Below, piece after piece: positions 28,666 through 33,248 of a DNA stretch of 33,248 nt. Both the position numbers and the translations under genes were made by a program. The stretch lies in IMG/VR virus record IMGVR_UViG_3300027736_000138, positions 1-33,248 of that record. The stretch is one strand, 5' to 3'. Position 1 is the stretch's first letter. The number at the start of each line of letters is the position of its first letter. Source of the stretch: a virus. The notes beneath the pieces were generated by a model that searched no databases, was not told the DNA's origin, and saw nothing but the letters and a program-made list of their open reading frames with translations.

Positions 28666-29820
28666 TTATGATATGTAAACTTCGCATGAACTACTAAATG
28701 AGTTGTCTGGAAATTTAGGTACTAAAACCCATGCAGTGCCAACATATTTAAAATGACCTACGGTATTATTTAGTACAATCCACAGCTTACCCGCCGTACC
28801 CGCAGGTGGACTTGCTTCCGTGGCTGTAACAACGTAACCAGCAGCAGCAGCATAAGGAACCCATTCATTATTAGTGGCATCCCACTGTTTTAGTAAACTT
28901 AATGTTGTATTATACCAACGCGCACCAGCAAATTGCAGGGATGGATAAGCCGTCCCATGTAAAATCGCATCTTTATTCATGATTTTAAGAATTATGCGAG
29001 CATAACCCGATGCTGGCCAAACAGGAGATAGTGCATAATTGTTCGCTGGGCGTACTGAAACATTATTTTGCAAAGTCGTCCCGTTGTAAGATTGACCAAG
29101 TAGATTTTGTTTTATTGGGCCACCGCCAACTGGAAATAAAGTTGACGATTCAAGGTTAAAGAAAATTGGGAAATCCTCTGGCGTACTTGGAAATAGGTCT
29201 TCACCATAACCAGTAAACGCAATAATATTCCTATTCATGGTAATGTCGTCTAATTCAAATACAAGAGTAGGGGGGTCAGCAAGCGTTGTGCTAGCTAGCC
29301 ATGACAACGTATAAACATATCTGTCAGAGGTTACAGTTGGGGGTGCTTCAAAAAGCACATTTAATCGCACTCGTACTAACCCCGCAACGCTAATAGCATT
29401 AAAATTAATGGGACTCTGGAAAATTATATGCTCGCCCGTTAACGGTAGGATGCCAGAGGCATAGGTAACATTTTCGCTGTAGTAACCAACTTGGGACGCA
29501 CCCGCTATACTACTGACCGCAACACCCCCTAAAGTTACGCCATCGTGGCGGGCTAACACCCCACTTTTATAAGCTAAAGTTCCAGTGGGTGCTATAACCG
29601 CAGACATATCGGCAAGAATCAGATTGGTTGGAGTTAAAGTTTGAGGCATATACTCTGTGCCAATACGGTTAGAGATTGCTGCGGTTCCACCCAGTTTTGC
29701 AGTAATGCTAGTTGCTGTTACTGGTGCGCCTAATGTTCCCAGTGCATTGGTAGAAGTTGTCAAGTCTCCCCCCGAATTCAATAAAGAGTGTACTGCTGCG
29801 CTTACTGTTATATTTGCCAT
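28666..29820 (-). CDS. Putative tail fibre / receptor-binding protein (384 aa)
   Basis: ATG at 29820 (MANITVSAAVHSLLNSGGDL). The sequence is rich in Thr, Ser, Gly, Ala and Asn and predicted almost all beta, with aromatic patches such as ARWYNTTLSLLKQWD and a C-terminal domain with GKLWIVLNNTVGHFKYVGTAW. The N-terminal 60 residues may be an attachment segment. It is the first gene of an AT-rich fibre module with the protease. No known domain is certain; a fibre or a virion appendage is inferred from composition and position. Confidence 0.55.
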   Translation of the reverse strand: MANITVSAAVHSLLNSGGDLTTSTNALGTLGAPVTATSITAKLGGTAAISNRIGTEYMPQTLTPTNLILADMSAVIAPTGTLAYKSGVLARHDGVTLGGVAVSSIAGASQVGYYSENVTYASGILPLTGEHIIFQSPINFNAISVAGLVRVRLNVLFEAPPTVTSDRYVYTLSWLASTTLADPPTLVFELDDITMNRNIIAFTGYGEDLFPSTPEDFPIFFNLESSTLFPVGGGPIKQNLLGQSYNGTTLQNNVSVRPANNYALSPVWPASGYARIILKIMNKDAILHGTAYPSLQFAGARWYNTTLSLLKQWDATNNEWVPYAAAAGYVVTATEASPPAGTAGKLWIVLNNTVGHFKYVGTAWVLVPKFPDNSFSSSCEVYIS

Positions 29821-29832
29821 GATTTTATTTTA

Positions 29833-29985
29833 TTAAGGTTGAATGTAGTATTTACCAGAATTCGGAGCAACGTAAAAAAAGTTATCAGGAGATGGGCTTT
29901 TGTAACCATTATTGTCTGGAGGCACAATGATTTCAATGATTACATCCCTAATGTTAACAAGAGTGTTTGCTAGAGCATAAAACAT
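29833..29985 (-). CDS. Small hypothetical protein before the fibre gene (50 aa)
   Basis: ATG at 29985 gives MFYALANTLVNIRDVIIEII followed by a polar, aromatic part (PPDNNGYKSPSPDN, FFYVAPNSGKYYIQ). It fits the 176-base gap between the adaptor and fibre genes exactly, in the leftward direction, ending 12 nt before the fibre ATG. A short virion protein is likely; function unknown. Confidence 0.6.
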   Translation of the reverse strand: MFYALANTLVNIRDVIIEIIVPPDNNGYKSPSPDNFFYVAPNSGKYYIQP

Positions 29986-29996
29986 ATTTTTATAGA

Positions 29997-30665
29997 TTAA
30001 CCGTTACCATTAGCACCCAATGCGCCCCCACCACCACCGTAGCGTGACTGCATATTCATGTTTGTAAAGATGCGTTTTGCAATCACCGTCTGGGTATGCT
30101 GCTCGTCGAGCTTCATTAGCTCGTCGAGTAGTATCTCGCTAGCTTCTGCGTCAGCTACTGCTGCCTTTTCCTGTTGGCCTTCAGCACGGAGGTAGTCGGC
30201 GTATGTGCCGTGTGCAATGTATTCAAACCATTCCTCGGGAATTAGCGACGATGACGTTAGTGACTGTGTAGTTGCCCCTGCTGCTGTAGAGAAGCTCAGG
30301 ATGCCCTTGTAGACCACAAAGGCAGACGTTGGTGTGATAGTGCCAGAAAGCACCTCAGCACCGTCAGAACCCACCGTATACTGGTATTCCTGACTTCCTG
30401 TGGTCTTGAACGGTGCGTAGACAAACACCCGTAGGAACGAGTCGATAGTAGTCTTATCAACCTCGACGAAAGGTATTACGCCATCCGTAACGGTGCGCTC
30501 CTCACCGATCTTGATAAAGCGCGTCCAGTAGTTGCTAGACTTAAACGCCCGTACTGCCCTGCGGTTCATCAAGGCGCGGATACGAGGTTCTTCTATAGTT
30601 GCAAACGTGACCCCGCAGAGGGCTGATACTAGCTCAAATAGGTCTGCGTAGGTTCTCGTCTGCAT
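29997..30665 (-). CDS. Head-tail adaptor candidate (222 aa)
   Basis: ATG at 30665, 1 nt after the previous stop. The product opens MQTRTYADLFELVSALCG and has a conserved-looking helix (EEPRIRALMNRRAVRAFKSS), a central beta part (FLRVFVYAPFKTTGSQEYQY) and a helical region with WFEYIAHGTYADYLRAEGQ, ending in a Gly-rich tail. Helix, then beta insert, then helix is the plan of podoviral head-tail connectors and tail tubular protein A (gp11). Position after the capsid genes supports this. Moderate confidence. Confidence 0.6.
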   Translation of the reverse strand: MQTRTYADLFELVSALCGVTFATIEEPRIRALMNRRAVRAFKSSNYWTRFIKIGEERTVTDGVIPFVEVDKTTIDSFLRVFVYAPFKTTGSQEYQYTVGSDGAEVLSGTITPTSAFVVYKGILSFSTAAGATTQSLTSSSLIPEEWFEYIAHGTYADYLRAEGQQEKAAVADAEASEILLDELMKLDEQHTQTVIAKRIFTNMNMQSRYGGGGGALGANGNG

Positions 30666-30666
30666 A

Positions 30667-30945
30667 TCAAATATGTCCCGCTCTCAAGTGTGATTGTGAT
30701 TTAAAAAAGTCACGAACAAAGCCTCGGTCATCCCAGCATTCTTTTCCGTACTTATTCGCCAACAAAAAGTATTCATGCTGTGGGATAGCTCCGATTGGAC
30801 TACCAAGCATGGATTTAGCATCTTTCATAGAACGTGCCTCAGCAGATGCCGCTTGTTCACGCGTTTTTTGCATTGTTTCCTTTAGCATTCGTCCAGAACA
30901 AAGTTCTTTAACGAGTGCTGAAGTAAGTGCTTCGCTTTCAAACAT
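30667..30945 (-). CDS. Small helical structural-region protein (92 aa)
   Basis: ATG at 30945 (MFESEALTSALVKELCSGRM). A charged helix with Glu/Gln/Ala (KETMQKTREQAASAEARSMK) is followed by an aromatic middle (PQHEYFLLANKYGKECWDD) and a basic end. It sits between the decoration protein and the adaptor. Its layout is seen in small virion-assembly proteins of unknown function. Confidence 0.55.
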   Translation of the reverse strand: MFESEALTSALVKELCSGRMLKETMQKTREQAASAEARSMKDAKSMLGSPIGAIPQHEYFLLANKYGKECWDDRGFVRDFFKSQSHLRAGHI

Positions 30946-30992
30946 AAAAAATAAAGGAGAGGGAGATTTTACCCTCCCTCCCCAGTTTGGAT

Positions 30993-31451
30993 TTAAGCTT
31001 GATGTTGGGTAAGATCAATAATCTCAAGACCAATCAAGATTTCACCAGCAGTAATACTTGCAACAGCAGAATCTGCTACTTTAATGTAGATTGGTGTAGC
31101 TGTAGACGCTGCTCCAACTGGCAATACACCTCCTTTAATGGTGGTATTTCCAGCAGTTTGAACAAATGAAGTACCAGTATTAAATGTTGGAAGACCAACA
31201 GTTGCGGCATCAACATCAAGTGCGCTGATAAATTCTACTGGAGTAGCAAGAGTTGTACCAATACCAATAGATAAAGTTGATGAACCAACAATATCAACAG
31301 TATTAGTAACAGCGCAGAGGGTTACAGCACCACCAGCAGGGATTGTCGCAATTTGACGAGTTCCTGCATTGCCAATGGCAATAAGATCAGCCGCCGTAAG
31401 GCGAATTACATCAGTGTATGGGGAGCGTTCGTTATTATTAAGTTTAGCCAT
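30993..31451 (-). CDS. Capsid decoration / stabilising protein candidate (152 aa)
   Basis: ATG at 31451 after an AATAATAAT leader, directly downstream of the major capsid gene. The product MAKLNNNERSPYTDVIRLTA is followed by an almost purely beta part rich in Ala, Thr, Gly and Val, such as IATIPAGGAVTLCAVTNTVD and a repeated PVEFISALDVDAATV pattern, ending in IDLTQHQA. It has no catalytic motif. Size, composition and place suggest a decoration protein; inference. Confidence 0.6.
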   Translation of the reverse strand: MAKLNNNERSPYTDVIRLTAADLIAIGNAGTRQIATIPAGGAVTLCAVTNTVDIVGSSTLSIGIGTTLATPVEFISALDVDAATVGLPTFNTGTSFVQTAGNTTIKGGVLPVGAASTATPIYIKVADSAVASITAGEILIGLEIIDLTQHQA

Positions 31452-31477
31452 ATTATTATTTTTCTGATTATTAAGGA

Positions 31478-32476
31478 TTAGGTGTAAGCGATCTTGCCGT
31501 GTGCTTGTGGATGCTTAACGCACAGGGTTCCTGCTACGTCAACAAAACCACGCTCACCACCACCTTGGTTCTCAAGGCGGGTAGCACCCATTGGGATCAA
31601 GGTGTTAAAGCCAAGATACTTAGGATTGAGGACATAACCAAAGTTAGTTCCAGATCCAGTAGGCATACAAGATGGGTTTCCGTTAAGAATTTTCACCATA
31701 CCAAAGTCCGAATCATACATATTGACAGACAGAGTAATAGCTTTCGAGGTTGCATCTTGGTTTACATGATAAGTGTTTTGCGTAGATGCAACAGCACGAC
31801 TAAAGTTACTAATAAGTGTCCGAAGAGCAGTATTGGCAACAAGTGTAAGACTGTTCATTTCTCCGTTCTTGGAGAAAATTGAGCCAATCACACCATTAAA
31901 TGCAGTTTCCGTAAGGGTAGTAGTTAAAATTGAAAGAGTAGGAGTACGATATGCAGCAGGAACTGGATTTGTTCCTTGAGCTGCAACTTGCAACCAAGCA
32001 CCAAGACCGCGCATACCGTAAGGAGTACCAGCACCGTTTTCAACTGTCATTTCGTTAGAAGAGGCAATCGTTGCCTCGATGTCACGTTTGATTTCACGCA
32101 TCGATTTAGCTTCTGCCTGGGCTACGTTTGCAGGGCCAACGGAGGTAACAGCTTGTTGCAAGTTTGACACAAGATAGTCACGGCGCATCAATTGAACGTA
32201 GTTACCAAGGCGAGCGCGATCAGCAAACTTGTCGCTAAACGATGTCACATCGGAACCTTCAGAGATACCAGTTGTAACTGGAGCAGCAAGGGAGTCCACA
32301 GTCCATTCGCTAAAAGTAGCGGTAGCTTTACCTTTCGAGCAAAGACTAAGAATTGGGGTTTCTTCTGGTGCAAGCAAGCTCAACTCGTTGCTAAGATCCT
32401 CGCGGTTAGCCACTGCGGAACCAGTGTTAGTTTTGCCCGTTGGAGCATTCGGGGAATATGTATTTGAGATAGGCAT
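31478..32476 (-). CDS. Major capsid protein, SU10 / HK97-fold type (332 aa)
   Basis: ATG at 32476 after an AATAATAAT leader. The opening segment, EDLSNELSLLAPEETPILSL, followed by CSKGKATATFSEWTVDSLAAP and then ARLGNYVQLMRRDYLVSNLQ, is the pattern of the SU10-type (DUF5309) major capsid proteins: an N-arm with E-E-T-P, a W-x-x-D-S-L-A turn and a helical spine with REIKRDIEATI. The rest is alpha/beta with a P-loop-like domain ending in VKHPQAHGKIAYT. The scaffold gene lies upstream, as expected. No separate protease is visible. Confidence 0.85.
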   Translation of the reverse strand: MPISNTYSPNAPTGKTNTGSAVANREDLSNELSLLAPEETPILSLCSKGKATATFSEWTVDSLAAPVTTGISEGSDVTSFSDKFADRARLGNYVQLMRRDYLVSNLQQAVTSVGPANVAQAEAKSMREIKRDIEATIASSNEMTVENGAGTPYGMRGLGAWLQVAAQGTNPVPAAYRTPTLSILTTTLTETAFNGVIGSIFSKNGEMNSLTLVANTALRTLISNFSRAVASTQNTYHVNQDATSKAITLSVNMYDSDFGMVKILNGNPSCMPTGSGTNFGYVLNPKYLGFNTLIPMGATRLENQGGGERGFVDVAGTLCVKHPQAHGKIAYT

Positions 32477-32493
32477 ATTATTATTTCGGTAAA

Positions 32494-33248
32494 TTATTTC
32501 ATTCTAGCAATTCTGGAAGCAACCCAATCTTCAACAGATCCTGTTGATTCAAACTTGTGGTACGCATCTTTTGTTTTTGCCTTTGAGCTAGAGTTAATCT
32601 TTAACGAACCAGAACCAACTGGGGAAGCGGGTGGCGACACCTTCAACTTATTCCCAGCTCCAGTTTGTATAGACTTTGCTTTACCTCCAAAGATAGACTT
32701 TGATGCGTGTGCAAGGATGTATTCTATTTGTATCCCAATCTCTGGGATGTCTCGTTTGATTTTAGAAATTAGTGGGTCAGAAATTAGTGCTTTGTAGTTC
32801 TTTCCAATATCGGACGTTTCATCCTTAATGTCTGGAACTTCTTTTTGTGCTGCTGCTAAGTATTGCCTTTCCATCACTCCGTACTCAGCAATCTTTGCAA
32901 TCTCCTGCTGTCTGGCAGGGATGTACTTGGTAATTGCCTTTTTGGAATTTCGGTTAGCTAGACGGATTTTAGACTTAGGGAACTCCTTGTCACCAACAAC
33001 GATAATATCGTCATCAGCATAATCTTGGTGTTCGTCAAGAATATCATCCGTCATCTCCAACGTCCTTGCCATCTCCTCATGGAATGATTTTAGTGCCTCT
33101 AGATCTCCAATTGCTTGGATGTCGTCTGGCATTCTATCACCATTCGCTAGCGGTGCTGGCAGGGGTTGAGCAGCAAGTTTTTCCTCTAGGCTCCGCTTTT
33201 GGGCGGTAAGCTCTCCAATTCGTTGAAGTAGTCGGCTTTTACCTTTTT
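32494..33248 (-). CDS. Scaffolding protein, 5' end beyond the window (at least 251 aa)
   Basis: A 212-residue protein starting with ATG at 33132 is possible, but the same frame stays open without a stop to the right edge. The added residues (GELTAQKRSLEEKLAAQ, then a Pro/Ala linker) are classical coiled coil, so the real start is outside. Visible segments are acidic N-terminal helices (ALKSFHEEMARTLEMTDDI), a middle helix with AAAQKEVPDIKDET, and a basic Ser/Lys-rich end (SLKINSSSKAKTKDAYHK). The gene lies 17 nt upstream of the major capsid gene, which matches the usual portal, scaffold, capsid order. Confidence 0.7.
   Translation of the reverse strand, partial: KGKSRLLQRIGELTAQKRSLEEKLAAQPLPAPLANGDRMPDDIQAIGDLEALKSFHEEMARTLEMTDDILDEHQDYADDDIIVVGDKEFPKSKIRLANRNSKKAITKYIPARQQEIAKIAEYGVMERQYLAAAQKEVPDIKDETSDIGKNYKALISDPLISKIKRDIPEIGIQIEYILAHASKSIFGGKAKSIQTGAGNKLKVSPPASPVGSGSLKINSSSKAKTKDAYHKFESTGSVEDWVASRIARMK

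Noticed and set aside
1-33248. Integrase, transposase, insertion sequence, CRISPR array, rRNA or tRNA genes
   Set aside because: I looked for their motifs and structures on both strands and saw none. Lysogeny genes may lie outside the window.

Overview
The window is a slice of a tailed double-stranded DNA phage genome (Caudoviricetes), about 33 kb with no bacterial housekeeping genes. Both ends cut through minus-strand genes, so the genome continues on each side; the terminase and portal are presumably beyond the right edge. The virion set (SU10-type major capsid protein, scaffold, head-tail adaptor, tail nozzle-like protein, collar fibre, then three large proteins in the order expected of T7-type ejection proteins, with no tape measure or tail tube) suggests a short-tailed, podovirus-like phage. 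The M15 endolysin points to a bacterial host with ordinary peptidoglycan. Almost no gene has a Shine-Dalgarno sequence, so the host probably belongs to a group that initiates translation without one; I cannot name it.

Layout. (1) 1-9501, minus strand: ejection/internal virion proteins, a small gp13-position protein, collar fibre, nozzle protein and a small structural protein. (2) 9502-10469: a noncoding control region with a 26-bp direct repeat, a perfect 16-bp palindrome of the ParB/parS type with extra half sites, three tandem TTGACC promoters, 14-bp iterons, a consensus DnaA box and a 14-bp inverted repeat. I read it as a combined origin, segregation-like site and divergent promoter. (3) 10470-24353, plus strand: about 35 early genes, mostly small, tightly packed and often joined by 4-nt ATGA overlaps. 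Recognisable products are a lone DnaA domain IV protein, RecT, a RecE-like nuclease, an SSB-like protein, two DNA-binding proteins (HTH and RHH), a PAPS-reductase-like enzyme, a DnaC-like loader ATPase, a RuvC-like resolvase, an HNH endonuclease and a cytosine-C5 DNA methyltransferase. (4) 24350-26764, minus strand: winged-helix-like protein, metallophosphoesterase, SprT-like protein, M15 endolysin and small membrane proteins (lysis region). (5) 26787-33248, minus strand: secreted FnIII protein, a trypsin-like protease in the fibre module, fibre protein, adaptor, decoration protein, capsid and scaffold.

How it fits together. No DNA polymerase, primase or replicative helicase is visible here. 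The origin with a DnaA box, a protein carrying only the DNA-binding part of DnaA, and a helicase-loader ATPase suggest that the phage recruits the host replisome. RecT, RecE-like nuclease and SSB form a recombination operon, and the RuvC-like enzyme would resolve junctions.

The most unusual signals are: a 349-codon second reading frame running through nearly the whole methyltransferase gene, with its own coupled start and its own phage-like motifs; the parS-like cluster beside a DnaA/iteron origin; a pair of matching operator palindromes in the early region; repeated hairpins shaped like a tRNA T-arm between early genes; and two different SD-less leader types for early and late genes.
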